Origin: Pseudomonadota bacterium | GTDB taxonomy: Bacteria; Pseudomonadota; Alphaproteobacteria; Rhizobiales; Rhizobiaceae | Length of the DNA stretch: 20,484 nucleotides | NCBI GenBank assembly: GCA_023399635.1 | Contig: JAEWOP010000169.1 | Location: forward strand, 1 to 20,484 | Direction: 5' to 3' | In this document: one piece after another, positions 1-6,689 of the stretch | Layout: the number at the start of each line of letters is the position of its first letter | Position numbering within the stretch: position 1 is the first letter of the stretch | Position numbers and translations under genes: made by a program | The notes under the pieces: generated by a model | Database searches by the model: none | Told to the model about the DNA's origin: nothing | What the model saw: the letters and a program-made list of their open reading frames with translations, nothing else

Positions 1-109
1 TAGCCATTCTGGCTACGCAGCCTGGCCTGATATCCTATTGTGTGTTCGCGGAACAAATGCCATATAGCGAAAAGGGCTGCGACTGCGGCTGTTTTACGTG
101 AGGGTCATT

Positions 110-1630
110 GTGCAAAAGTCCGAATTCACTTTCGCGGCTGCAGTTCTCCGCCTCTTCCTTGTTCTTCTTCTGTTGATTGTCGGGAATGCCAGCACAGTCG
201 CTGCTGCGCCAAAGACTGCGGCGACTATTGGTATGTCCGTCGAGCCAACAGGACTTGACCCGACCATTGCGGCACCGGTCGCGATTGGCCAGGTGACCTG
301 GCAGAATATCTTTGAAGGGCTGACCACCATCGATCGGGATGGCAAAGTTCAGCCGCAACTTGCCGAAAGCTGGCAGATTTCGGAGGACGGGCTCACCTAT
401 ACCTTCAAGCTTCGCACTGGCGTGGCCTTCCACGATGGCGAAGCCTTCGATGCATCTGTCGCGAAGTTTGCCATCGACCGCGCCCGCGGAGCGGATTCGG
501 TGAACCCGCAGAAGCGCTATTTCGAGACGATCGAGAGCATCGAAACACCGGATGCCGGAACTCTCGTGCTGAAGCTCAGCAAACCGACCGGCAGCCTTCT
601 TTATTGGCTGGCTTGGCCTTCCTCCAGCATGGTAGCCACCAAATCCGCAGACAACAACAAGACGGCGCCTGTCGGGACCGGCCCCTTCAAGTTCGTGAGT
701 TGGGCAAAGGGAGATAAGGTCGAGCTTGAGCGCAATTCCAAATACTGGGACGCCGGAAACCCTGCAAAGCTTGAGCGTGTCGTCTTCCGGTTCATCTCGG
801 AACCGCAGGCTCAGGCGGCTGCACTGCGGGCTGGTGACGTAGATGCTTTTCCAGAGTTCGCCGCGCCAGAACTGATGAATAGTTTCGAGGGCGACGATCG
901 TCTGGTGACAGTCATCGGCAATACGGAAATGAAGGTCGTCGCTGGGATGAACAACACCCGCAAGCCTTTCGACGACAAGCGAGTCCGGCAGGCTTTGATG
1001 ATGGCCCTGGATCGAAGCATGATCGTCGAAGGGGCCTGGTCAGGCTTCGGCACCCCGATTGGTAGCCATTACACGCCGAATGATCCCGGTTACACTGACC
1101 TCAACGGCGTCTACCCCTACGACCCGGAGAAGGCGAAGGCACTGCTGGAAGAGGCAGGCTATGGAACCGGCCTTACATTTACGATCAAGGCGCCGCAGAT
1201 GGCTTACGCACAGCGGACGGCGCAGATCATGCAGGCTATGTATGCTCAAATCGGCGTCACGATGAACATCGAGACCACCGAATTTCCCGCCAAATGGGTG
1301 TCGGATGTCTTCAAGGCGTCGGACTACGACATGACGATCGTGGCTCATGCGGAGCCGATGGATATCGACATCTATGGCCGTGATCCGTACTACTTCAACT
1401 ACAAGAACCCCGGGTTCAACGCCATCTTGAGCAAGGTTCAACAAACGACCGATGCGTCGGAGCAGGCAGTGCTCTACGGGGAGGCACAGCAAATACTCGC
1501 AGAGGACGTCCCCGCGCTTTACCTGTTCGTCATGCCGAAGCTTGGCGTCTGGGACAAAAAGCTGAAGGGCCTTTGGGAGAACGAGCCAATCCCCTCGAAC
1601 GTGCTGAGGGAGGTTCACTGGGAGGAGTAG
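110..1630 (+). CDS. Peptide/nickel-type ABC transporter periplasmic substrate-binding protein (SBP family 5)
   Basis: Periplasmic receptor that would capture a small peptide or similar solute and deliver it to the permeases encoded next. About 506 residues, the usual family length. The N-terminus is a signal peptide: a hydrophobic stretch rich in Leu/Val, then an Ala-rich cleavage region. The mature part has family-5 marks: an early 'SVEPTGLDPT' segment, 'LAESWQISEDGLTYTFKLR', 'GTGPFKF', and 'RVRQALMMALDRSMIV'. Two GTG starts are possible, at 98 and 110. I prefer 110 because GTGAGGG lies just upstream of it, while 98 has no clear ribosome site. The permease genes follow 68 bases downstream, so this is the first gene of an SBP-permease-permease unit. 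The ligand cannot be read from sequence. Confidence 0.9.
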   Translation: MQKSEFTFAAAVLRLFLVLLLLIVGNASTVAAAPKTAATIGMSVEPTGLDPTIAAPVAIGQVTWQNIFEGLTTIDRDGKVQPQLAESWQISEDGLTYTFKLRTGVAFHDGEAFDASVAKFAIDRARGADSVNPQKRYFETIESIETPDAGTLVLKLSKPTGSLLYWLAWPSSSMVATKSADNNKTAPVGTGPFKFVSWAKGDKVELERNSKYWDAGNPAKLERVVFRFISEPQAQAAALRAGDVDAFPEFAAPELMNSFEGDDRLVTVIGNTEMKVVAGMNNTRKPFDDKRVRQALMMALDRSMIVEGAWSGFGTPIGSHYTPNDPGYTDLNGVYPYDPEKAKALLEEAGYGTGLTFTIKAPQMAYAQRTAQIMQAMYAQIGVTMNIETTEFPAKWVSDVFKASDYDMTIVAHAEPMDIDIYGRDPYYFNYKNPGFNAILSKVQQTTDASEQAVLYGEAQQILAEDVPALYLFVMPKLGVWDKKLKGLWENEPIPSNVLREVHWEE

Positions 1631-1698
1631 GAGCAGGCGATGGACAGGGATGCTGATTGGCCTTCGCTAAGGCGGGGGTACGGCCTGGAACGGCGCCA

Positions 1699-2649
1699 AT
1701 GACCGCCCTTCTTGCCCGTCGCATCGCCGGACTTATCGTCACGCTTCTCGTGATGTCGATCCTCCTGTTCGTGATCATGGATCTTCTGCCGGGGGATCCG
1801 GCAGAGATCATGCTGGGAACGTCTGCCAGCGCCGATACGCTTGCCGCGCTCCAGCGGGAACTGGGGCTGGATCAGCCGCTGCCCTTGCGCTACGCGAGCT
1901 GGCTCGCCGGGGTGCTTCAGGGTGACCTGGGTATTTCGTACACCTATGGCGTGCCGGTTTCCGGACTGATCGCCGAGCGCTTGGCTGTGACCCTGCCGTT
2001 GGCACTTCTGGCTATTTTTATTTCGGTGACCATTGCTATACCGCTTGGTGTTCAGGCAGCCCGCAGTCACAAGGGCGCTGCCGATTTGGTGATCGGGCTG
2101 CTCTCTTATATCGGCGTGGCAGTTCCCGCTTTCTGGCTCGGACTACTTCTCATCCTTGTGTTTTCCTCAGGCTATGGTTGGGTGCCGGCGGGCGGCTTCC
2201 CCGGTTGGGGTGCCGGGCTCGGTCCTGCTTTTGCGGCTCTCGTGCTGCCGGCGATCGCACTGGCCTTGCCTCAGGCGGCGGTTCTTGTCCGTGTCACCCG
2301 CTCGGCCGTCCTGGAAACTCTGAACGAGGATTTCGTCCGGACTGCTCGCGCCAAAGGGCTGGGGGAGGCCGGCGCGGTCTGGCGCCACGCGCTCCCGGCG
2401 GCGCTCGTTCCTATTCTCACGGTAGTCGGATTGCAGTCGACGTTTCTCGTCGCCGGCGCGGTGCTTGTGGAGAATGTCTTCAACCTTCCGGGTTTGGGCC
2501 GGCTAGCTTTCCAGGCGCTTTCACAGCGGGATGTGGTGGTCATGCAGGATGTCGTACTTTGTTTTGCAGCAATGGTCATCCTGATGAACTTCCTCGTTGA
2601 CCTCGCCTATATCTGGTTGGATCCTCGCCTCAGGATGCAGGATAATTGA
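1699..2649 (+). CDS. ABC transporter permease, DppB/OppB type
   Basis: Inner-membrane permease of a peptide-type importer, about 316 residues and at least six hydrophobic segments. The N-terminus (MTALLARRIAGLIVTLLVMS) and the following 'LPGDPAEIMLG' and 'LGLDQPLPLRY' are typical of DppB-like proteins. The cytoplasmic coupling loop that contacts the ATPase is visible as 'DFVRTARAKGLGE'. I chose ATG 1699 because it gives a normal DppB start; a TTG at 1657 would add 14 unusual residues. The 3' end overlaps the next gene by four bases, implying translational coupling. A 20-codon reading frame (1640-1702) overlaps this start with ATGA; it is treated as a finding rather than a gene. Confidence 0.9.
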   Translation: MTALLARRIAGLIVTLLVMSILLFVIMDLLPGDPAEIMLGTSASADTLAALQRELGLDQPLPLRYASWLAGVLQGDLGISYTYGVPVSGLIAERLAVTLPLALLAIFISVTIAIPLGVQAARSHKGAADLVIGLLSYIGVAVPAFWLGLLLILVFSSGYGWVPAGGFPGWGAGLGPAFAALVLPAIALALPQAAVLVRVTRSAVLETLNEDFVRTARAKGLGEAGAVWRHALPAALVPILTVVGLQSTFLVAGAVLVENVFNLPGLGRLAFQALSQRDVVVMQDVVLCFAAMVILMNFLVDLAYIWLDPRLRMQDN

Positions 2650-3464
2650 CCAGCTCACTGCGCCGAAACCCGCTCCTCTGGATAGGAAGCGGGCTCACGC
2701 TGGCGATGATCTTCCTGGCGCTCGTGTCGCTTGTTTGGACACCGCGACCGCCGGCCCAGATCAATATCCTGCAACGTCTCAAACCTCCGCTGGAGCAGGG
2801 GCTGCTGGGAACGGACCAGTTCGGTCGAGACGTGGCATCCATGCTGATGACAGGGGCATGGAATTCTCTGTCGACAGCTTTCCTGGCGGTGGCGGCAGGC
2901 GCTTTCGCCGGCACCCTGTTAGGGCTTGTCACCGCGATGCGCGGCGGCTGGGTCCAGGCTGTGGCGATGCGTGTCTGTGATGTGATCTTCTCGGTGCCGC
3001 CCATACTCTCAGCGATGGTCCTTGGGGCTTTCATGGGCGCTGGACGGTTCACCGTGATTGTCGCGATTGGGACCTTCATGGTGCCCGTGTTCGCTCGGAT
3101 CACACTGGCGGCGGCGCGGCAGGTCTGGAACCAGAGCTATGTTCTTGCGGCAATCGGGATGGGGCGCTCGAAGCTGAAGATCACCGTCGTCCACGTGTTG
3201 CCGAATATCAGCAACCAGATCGTCGTGCAGGTCACAATCCAGCTCGGTCTTGCAATTCTGACGGAAGCAGGACTGAGCTTTCTTGGTCTTGGGCTCGCGC
3301 CGCCAGCAGCAACTTGGGGCACAATGCTCGCAGATGCTCAGACCTTCGTTGGCCAGGCACCATGGCTGGCGGTGCTCCCAGGTTTGTGTATCCTCATTGC
3401 AGTTATCGGCTTCAGCCTTCTTGGCGACGGGCTGCGGGATCTTCTGGATCCGAGGTCTCGCTGA
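2646..3464 (+). CDS. ABC transporter permease, DppC/OppC type
   Basis: Second permease of the importer, about 272 residues. It starts with an N-terminal membrane helix, then 'LLGTDQFGRDV', the classic DppC motif, five more hydrophobic segments, and the coupling loop around 'SYVLAAIGMGRSKLKI'. The 'EAGLSFLGLGLAPPAATWG' segment near the end is also diagnostic. The start is TTG at 2646, overlapping the previous stop (TTGA). A later ATG would cut into the first helix, so the rare start is favoured. No ATPase gene follows; the next gene is unrelated and 232 bases away. The ATPase components of this system must lie upstream of the window or elsewhere. Confidence 0.88.
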   Translation: MTSSLRRNPLLWIGSGLTLAMIFLALVSLVWTPRPPAQINILQRLKPPLEQGLLGTDQFGRDVASMLMTGAWNSLSTAFLAVAAGAFAGTLLGLVTAMRGGWVQAVAMRVCDVIFSVPPILSAMVLGAFMGAGRFTVIVAIGTFMVPVFARITLAAARQVWNQSYVLAAIGMGRSKLKITVVHVLPNISNQIVVQVTIQLGLAILTEAGLSFLGLGLAPPAATWGTMLADAQTFVGQAPWLAVLPGLCILIAVIGFSLLGDGLRDLLDPRSR

Positions 3465-3477
3465 CCATCCAAGGTGT

Positions 3478-3502
3478 GGAACAAAATGCGCGTCAAAGAG
3501 TT
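3478..3502 (+). promoter_or_regulatory. Candidate EcfG (general stress) promoter upstream of the DUF883 gene
   Basis: The sequence shows GGAAC at 3478-3482, sixteen bases, then AGTT at 3499-3502. This meets the RpoE2/EcfG consensus GGAAC-N18/19-TT, but the -10 is AGTT rather than the commoner CGTT. It begins 14 bases after the end of the preceding permease gene. A transcript from it would have a leader of about 190 bases before the DUF883 gene, longer than usual. The 232-base gap also holds a 15-codon frame with a strong ribosome site and a weak hairpin at 3625-3645. Confidence 0.4.
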
Positions 3503-3696
3503 CACTGCCTGCAGCGCGGTGGTCGGCCGCATTGTTGCTTGCCAATCAGGAGGTGAATGCGCGGTATCTTGTCCCTTTTGGCAAGGGTGCCGGTCTGTGG
3601 ATGATCCTACCAAACCTTTTCAGCCCCTTTGACTTCGCTCAAGGGATCCTCAGCTACGATCAATACCATTGATCAAGATCGATACAGGAGAACAAC

Positions 3697-4032
3697 ATGG
3701 CATCGGTTAATGCACCCAATGATCCAGCCCGCGCAGCGTCTTCTCAGACCAAAGACGTTGAAGCCCAGTTGCAGCAACTACGGGACGATCTTGCTGCCTT
3801 GGCCCGCAGTGTCGCCGCCGTCGGGTCGGAAAAGGCAGAGGATTATCGTCACCGGGTACGCCGTGCCACCAATGATGCAGCAGATGCCTCTATGCAAATG
3901 GTGGAAGCTGCTCGCGAGCATGCCATGTCCCTCGAACGCGATCTTGAGCGCAAGATCCGGACGAAGCCGCTTCAGGCAGTTGCAATGGCTGCTGGCGTAG
4001 GCTTCGTGCTTGCGTTGCTGGCTCGCCGCTGA
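3697..4032 (+). CDS. DUF883/ElaB-YqjD family membrane-anchored protein
   Basis: Small protein of 111 residues. It has a polar, coiled-coil-prone body with Gln/Glu/Arg-rich heptads (residues about 20-85) and a single C-terminal membrane segment 'AVAMAAGVGFVLALLARR'. This is the layout of the ElaB/YqjD/DUF883 family. The E. coli member YqjD is reported to be an inner-membrane, ribosome-associated protein made in stationary phase. The ATG is preceded by AGGAG at good spacing. The stop overlaps the next start (TGATG), so the two are co-translated. The pairing matches the yqjD-yqjE arrangement of enterobacteria. Regulation by EcfG is possible from the upstream GGAAC box and the neighbouring sigma locus, but this is inference. 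Confidence 0.85.
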   Translation: MASVNAPNDPARAASSQTKDVEAQLQQLRDDLAALARSVAAVGSEKAEDYRHRVRRATNDAADASMQMVEAAREHAMSLERDLERKIRTKPLQAVAMAAGVGFVLALLARR

Positions 4033-4529
4033 TGCAGATGCTGACCAGACTGGCACCGCTGCTGGCGTCTGTCGCGGCGGTGGATGTCGCCCAATTCCTT
4101 GGCCGCTTGCGTCGCAATGCCCTGATGTACGCGTTGGTGCTCCTGTTTTCGCTGACGGCATATTTCGCGCTGGTCGCCGCAGGAGCAGTCCTCATGGCAG
4201 AGCGCATGGGCGCGATCGGGGCTCTGCTTGTCATTGCCGGTGCAGCGGCGTTCCTTGCTCTCGTCATCCTGCTCGCCATGCGGCTTGCCGCGCGTGCCGA
4301 AGAAAAACGAAAGCAGGAGGCGGTGGCAAGCGGGGGAGGTCGCGCATTGATGGCGACCGCTGCGCTTTCCGTGCTGCCGATCGTGGTCAAATCTCGCTCT
4401 CTTGGCATCCTGGCCGTTGCTGGCGGACTTGGCTACCTGGCAATGAGGAACATGGACAGCATCGTGGGCATGCTGCATCGGCGGCCGTCGCCACCCCCGC
4501 GGGTGCCGAACGACGACCGAGGCTACTAA
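4032..4529 (+). CDS. YqjE/phage-holin-like family membrane protein
   Basis: Protein of 165 residues with two long adjacent hydrophobic segments (about residues 35-60 and 65-90), a basic stretch 'LAARAEEKRKQEA', and a weaker hydrophobic segment near residue 130 ending in a Pro/Arg/Asp-rich tail. The paired helices and its place directly after a DUF883 gene match the YqjE/'phage holin family' (putative Actinobacteriota holin X type). Despite the family name there is no sign of a phage here. It overlaps the upstream gene by one base. Its stop codon lies one base from the stop of the convergent Crp/Fnr gene, leaving no room for a dedicated terminator. Confidence 0.8.
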   Translation: MQMLTRLAPLLASVAAVDVAQFLGRLRRNALMYALVLLFSLTAYFALVAAGAVLMAERMGAIGALLVIAGAAAFLALVILLAMRLAARAEEKRKQEAVASGGGRALMATAALSVLPIVVKSRSLGILAVAGGLGYLAMRNMDSIVGMLHRRPSPPPRVPNDDRGY

Positions 4530-4530
4530 T

Positions 4531-5286
4531 TCAGATAAACGGCCGCTTGCCTTCTTCCGGCGGCCGCCATCCTGCAACCCGGTAGAGCCCCTCGGGCTCC
4601 GTGACCTGACAGCCCCTGTCGAGCCAGCGTACCAGTCCGTGGTCAGCAAGCTTGCGCAACGTCTTGTTGGTATGAACCAGCGAGAGGCCAAGAGTATCGG
4701 CCACATGTTGCTGAGTAAGGGGCAATTGGTGTCCGACCCTTTGGTCATTCATTGCCGCCTTCACTCGTGCATCCAGAAAAGCGAGAAGATAAGCCGCTCG
4801 CTCAAGCGCACTGCGCCGGCCAACGCTCAGAAGATGCTCGTCAAGCATCGACTCTTCCCGTGATGCGATCCACGTGATGTCAAAGGCAAGGGATGGCTGG
4901 TTCCGAAACAATGCCGGAAACCGTTCACGCTCGAAGGCGCAAAGCGTCATCCGCGTCAGCGCTTCCACGGAGTGCTGCATTTCCGCCATGACATTGCCCT
5001 GCAGGCCGATCATGTCGCCAGGCAAGATGTAGTTCAGTATTTGTCGGCGGCCATCTTCCAAGATCTTGTAGCGGAAGCCCCAGCCGCTCAGTACCGAATA
5101 AAGAGAAGGGTTTTGCTCCCCCTCCACCATGATCAGCATCCCGGGTTCGGCTGGAATTTCCGCGATCTTGAAGCTTGCTACGAATGCCAGTTCTTCCGCG
5201 CTGAAGTCCCGAAACGCGGGGCGACGGCGTAGAGGACAGTGCTCGCACGGGACTTTGGGCGGTATGACAGGCCTTGGATTTGTCAT
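4531..5286 (-). CDS. Crp/Fnr family transcriptional regulator
   Basis: Regulator of about 251 residues. The N-terminal half is a cyclic-nucleotide-binding-type beta roll: 'AEPGMLIMVEGEQNPSLYSVLSGWGFRY' followed by 'YILPGDMIGLQG'. The C-terminal winged helix-turn-helix is at about residues 190-219 (LTQQHVADTLGLSLVHTNKT). There is a CxxC pair at Cys14/Cys17. The four-cysteine pattern of oxygen-sensing Fnr is not evident, so an iron-sulfur sensor role is unproven. ATG 5286 is chosen; GTG 5295 in the same frame is possible. It is divergent from the receiver gene at 5407, and the 120-base gap could hold operators for both. The signal and targets are unknown. Confidence 0.9.
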   Translation of the reverse strand: MTNPRPVIPPKVPCEHCPLRRRPAFRDFSAEELAFVASFKIAEIPAEPGMLIMVEGEQNPSLYSVLSGWGFRYKILEDGRRQILNYILPGDMIGLQGNVMAEMQHSVEALTRMTLCAFERERFPALFRNQPSLAFDITWIASREESMLDEHLLSVGRRSALERAAYLLAFLDARVKAAMNDQRVGHQLPLTQQHVADTLGLSLVHTNKTLRKLADHGLVRWLDRGCQVTEPEGLYRVAGWRPPEEGKRPFI

Positions 5287-5379
5287 GAGACTCACAGGAA
5301 ACGACGGGCGAACTCCACTAGCGCAGCTCGATCAATGTTACTGTGTCTTTTTTAAATGACCCGTGCCGCTCGCACTGTA

Positions 5380-5396
5380 CTACGAAGTTTTCGTAG
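5380..5396. repeat. 17-base inverted repeat overlapping the receiver gene's ribosome site
   Basis: CTACGAAgttTTCGTAG is a perfect seven-base inverted repeat with a three-base centre. Its right arm runs into the AGGAAGG ribosome-binding sequence (5395-5401) of the receiver gene that starts at 5407. It could be a protein operator, for example for the divergent Crp/Fnr gene although it does not look like a Crp or Fnr box, or an RNA hairpin limiting translation. Function is inferred only. Confidence 0.5.
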
Positions 5397-5406
5397 GAAG
5401 GTGCAG

Positions 5407-5781
5407 ATGATTCCTTCAGGACCCCATATCCTGCTGGTCGACCGGGAATATCTTGTCGCAATGGAAGCCGAGCGGCTTCTTTCGGATGCGCTTTCCTGCA
5501 GCGTGCGCATTGCAATGCCACACGACTATATCGCTGCGCTTGCAGATGCGCCTTTCGATCTCGTGCTGATCGATGCAGGGATCGTGAATACCGAGGGAGC
5601 ACAGGCGTTGCAGACGGCCCAGGAGCAGGGCGTGGGCCTGATATTCACCACGTTGACGAACGACGCGATGGATAACCTTCCGCAGTATCGAGGTTCCGCC
5701 AAGGTGGCGAAACCTTTCAATGATGCTGATCTACTGGCTGCAGTTCAGTCAGCGCTGCCCATGCTAGAGCCAGACGTCTAG
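5407..5781 (+). CDS. Single-domain response regulator (receiver protein)
   Basis: Protein of 124 residues consisting of one receiver domain with no output domain. The phosphoacceptor is Asp56 in 'DLVLIDAG', the conserved Lys is Lys102 in 'AKPF', and Thr81/Thr82 fill the switch position. The acidic pair at the start of the domain is reduced: 'LVDREY' keeps Asp12, while the neighbouring acidic residue is replaced by Arg13, with Glu14 next. Magnesium binding may therefore be altered. ATG 5407 is chosen because AGGAAGG lies just upstream; an in-frame ATG at 5356 lacks such a site. Next to the sigma-factor locus it could act as a phosphate sink or branch of the stress phosphorelay, like other stand-alone receivers in alphaproteobacteria. 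Its last four bases overlap the convergent ecfG gene. Confidence 0.88.
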   Translation: MIPSGPHILLVDREYLVAMEAERLLSDALSCSVRIAMPHDYIAALADAPFDLVLIDAGIVNTEGAQALQTAQEQGVGLIFTTLTNDAMDNLPQYRGSAKVAKPFNDADLLAAVQSALPMLEPDV

Positions 5782-6344
5782 CCGCCAAATGCTCGTGCGG
5801 TGATCGCGGCATGGCCGGCATCAGGACCAAAATCACCCTCGCCAGAAACCCCGAGGATTTCCTGCAGCCTGGAGCGAGCCCGGCTGACGCGGCTCTTGAT
5901 CGTGCCGACGGCACAGCCGCAAATGGTGGCGGCTTCTTCGTAGGCAAATCCTGCCGCGCCGACGAGGATGATCGCCTCGCGCTGGTCATCAGGCAACTTG
6001 TCGAGTGCCTTGCGGAAGTCCTGCAGGTCAAGACGGCCATACTGCTCGGGATGGACGGAAAACCGCTCGCTGAACAGGCCGTCGGTGTCCTGGACCTCGC
6101 GGCCCCTCTTCCTCATCTGGCTGTAGAACTCATTGCGCAAGATCGTGAAAAGCCACGCGCGCATATTCGTGCCAGCGGTGAAACTTGTCTGATTGGCCCA
6201 CGCCTTCATGATCGTGTCCTGGACCAGATCATCGGCTTTGTCATGCCGGCCCGTCAGGGACACGGCAAAAGCTCGGAGATTTGGCAAGGATGCGAGAAGG
6301 TCGCGCTTGAACACGCGATCGTCGTTCTCGGTTGTCGTCGTCAT
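5778..6344 (-). CDS. ecfG: EcfG/RpoE2-type extracytoplasmic-function sigma factor of the general stress response
   Basis: Sigma factor of 188 residues that directs RNA polymerase to GGAAC-type promoters. Region 2 covers about residues 12-80, with 'DDLVQDTIMKAWANQTSF' and 'MRAWLFTILRNEFYSQMRKR'. Region 4 covers about 108-162, with 'ALDKLPDDQREAIILV' and the helix-turn-helix 'YEEAATICGCAVGTIKSRVS'. These match the EcfG (ECF15) family, called RpoE2 in Sinorhizobium. The start overlaps the nepR stop by four bases (ATGA), so sigma factor and anti-sigma factor are co-translated. In the known mechanism NepR holds it inactive until phosphorylated PhyR binds NepR. Expression is probably autoregulated from the GGAAC boxes upstream of nepR. 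The stop codon shares CTAG with the convergent receiver gene. Confidence 0.95.
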   Translation of the reverse strand: MTTTTENDDRVFKRDLLASLPNLRAFAVSLTGRHDKADDLVQDTIMKAWANQTSFTAGTNMRAWLFTILRNEFYSQMRKRGREVQDTDGLFSERFSVHPEQYGRLDLQDFRKALDKLPDDQREAIILVGAAGFAYEEAATICGCAVGTIKSRVSRARSRLQEILGVSGEGDFGPDAGHAAITARAFGG

Positions 6345-6550
6345 TTGACTTTCACCGAATTCGTATTCCGCTCGGCTTCTTCCAGCTTTTCCAGAAGATC
6401 CAGAAAACGGTCGGGGATTCCCTCCTCCTGCACCGCGTCGTAAAATTCGCGGAGCTTTCGGGAGATCGACGCATTGGGTGGCATCGACCCAGGTTTTATT
6501 TCATGATTTGAAATGTTCATATCCGACTTATTTCTGGTTTCGTCACTCAT
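6341..6550 (-). CDS. nepR: NepR anti-sigma factor
   Basis: Small protein of 69 residues with the NepR core 'ISRKLREFYDAVQEEGIPDR' followed by 'FLDLLEKLEEAE', the two-helix region that binds EcfG or phosphorylated PhyR. The N-terminal 25 residues and the short C-terminal tail are polar and probably disordered, as is usual. ATG 6550 is used; GTG 6553 directly precedes it. No strong ribosome site is visible, which may help keep the level low. It is the first gene of nepR-ecfG and overlaps ecfG by four bases. It is divergent from phyR, the usual alphaproteobacterial arrangement. Confidence 0.93.
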   Translation of the reverse strand: MSDETRNKSDMNISNHEIKPGSMPPNASISRKLREFYDAVQEEGIPDRFLDLLEKLEEAERNTNSVKVK

Positions 6551-6585
6551 CACGCGGGCAGCCTGTTACGATATCGTGACGCTAC

Positions 6586-6610
6586 AATGCGCCACCGAAA
6601 AAAATGTTCC
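6586..6610 (-). promoter_or_regulatory. Candidate EcfG promoter for nepR-ecfG (proximal)
   Basis: Read on the minus strand, GGAAC (6610-6606) is followed by sixteen bases and CATT (6589-6586). This fits GGAAC-N18-TT with one departure from CGTT. Transcription would start near 6578, giving a leader of about 30 bases before nepR ATG 6550. An EcfG-driven nepR-ecfG promoter is the norm in this family. Confidence 0.6.
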
Positions 6611-6619
6611 ACCTCTTGC

Positions 6620-6644
6620 GGAACTTTTTTTCAGGCACCACGTT
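6620..6644 (+). promoter_or_regulatory. EcfG promoter for phyR
   Basis: GGAAC (6620-6624), sixteen bases including a run of seven T, then CGTT (6641-6644) is an exact match to the general stress consensus. It sits 45 bases before the phyR start. The ribosome site AGGGGAG lies at 6675-6681. It implies that phyR is induced by the sigma factor its product helps release. Confidence 0.85.
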
Positions 6645-6646
6645 CC
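6622..6646 (-). promoter_or_regulatory. Second candidate EcfG promoter toward nepR-ecfG, overlapping the phyR promoter
   Basis: The -10 of the phyR promoter continues as CGTTCC. Read on the other strand this supplies GGAAC (6646-6642), and the phyR -35 supplies AGTT (6625-6622) at the same sixteen-base spacing. The 27-base element 6620-6646 therefore reads as an EcfG-type promoter in both directions. The minus-strand version has the weaker -10. It may work together with, or be secondary to, the box at 6586-6610. Confidence 0.45.
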
Positions 6647-6689
6647 TACCCTGTAATTGCCCTTTCTGGGCGTCAGGGGAGAATTCTGA

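Noticed and set aside
50..75. GGAAC at 50-54 as a stress promoter for the first binding-protein gene
   Set aside because: No GTT or CGTT occurs at a 15-17 base spacing, so only the -35-like half is present.
4032..4529. Phage remnant suggested by the holin-like family name
   Set aside because: No other phage genes, integrase or attachment repeats were seen. The gene is paired with DUF883 as in the non-phage yqjD-yqjE arrangement.
5309..5339. Possible EcfG promoter (CGAAC ... TGTT) before the receiver gene
   Set aside because: The -35 has a mismatch and the spacing is 22 bases instead of 16-17, so it does not fit the consensus.
5330..5340. FNR box in the gap between the Crp/Fnr gene and the receiver gene
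   Set aside because: Only one half-site (ATCAA) is visible; the second half of TTGAT-N4-ATCAA is missing.
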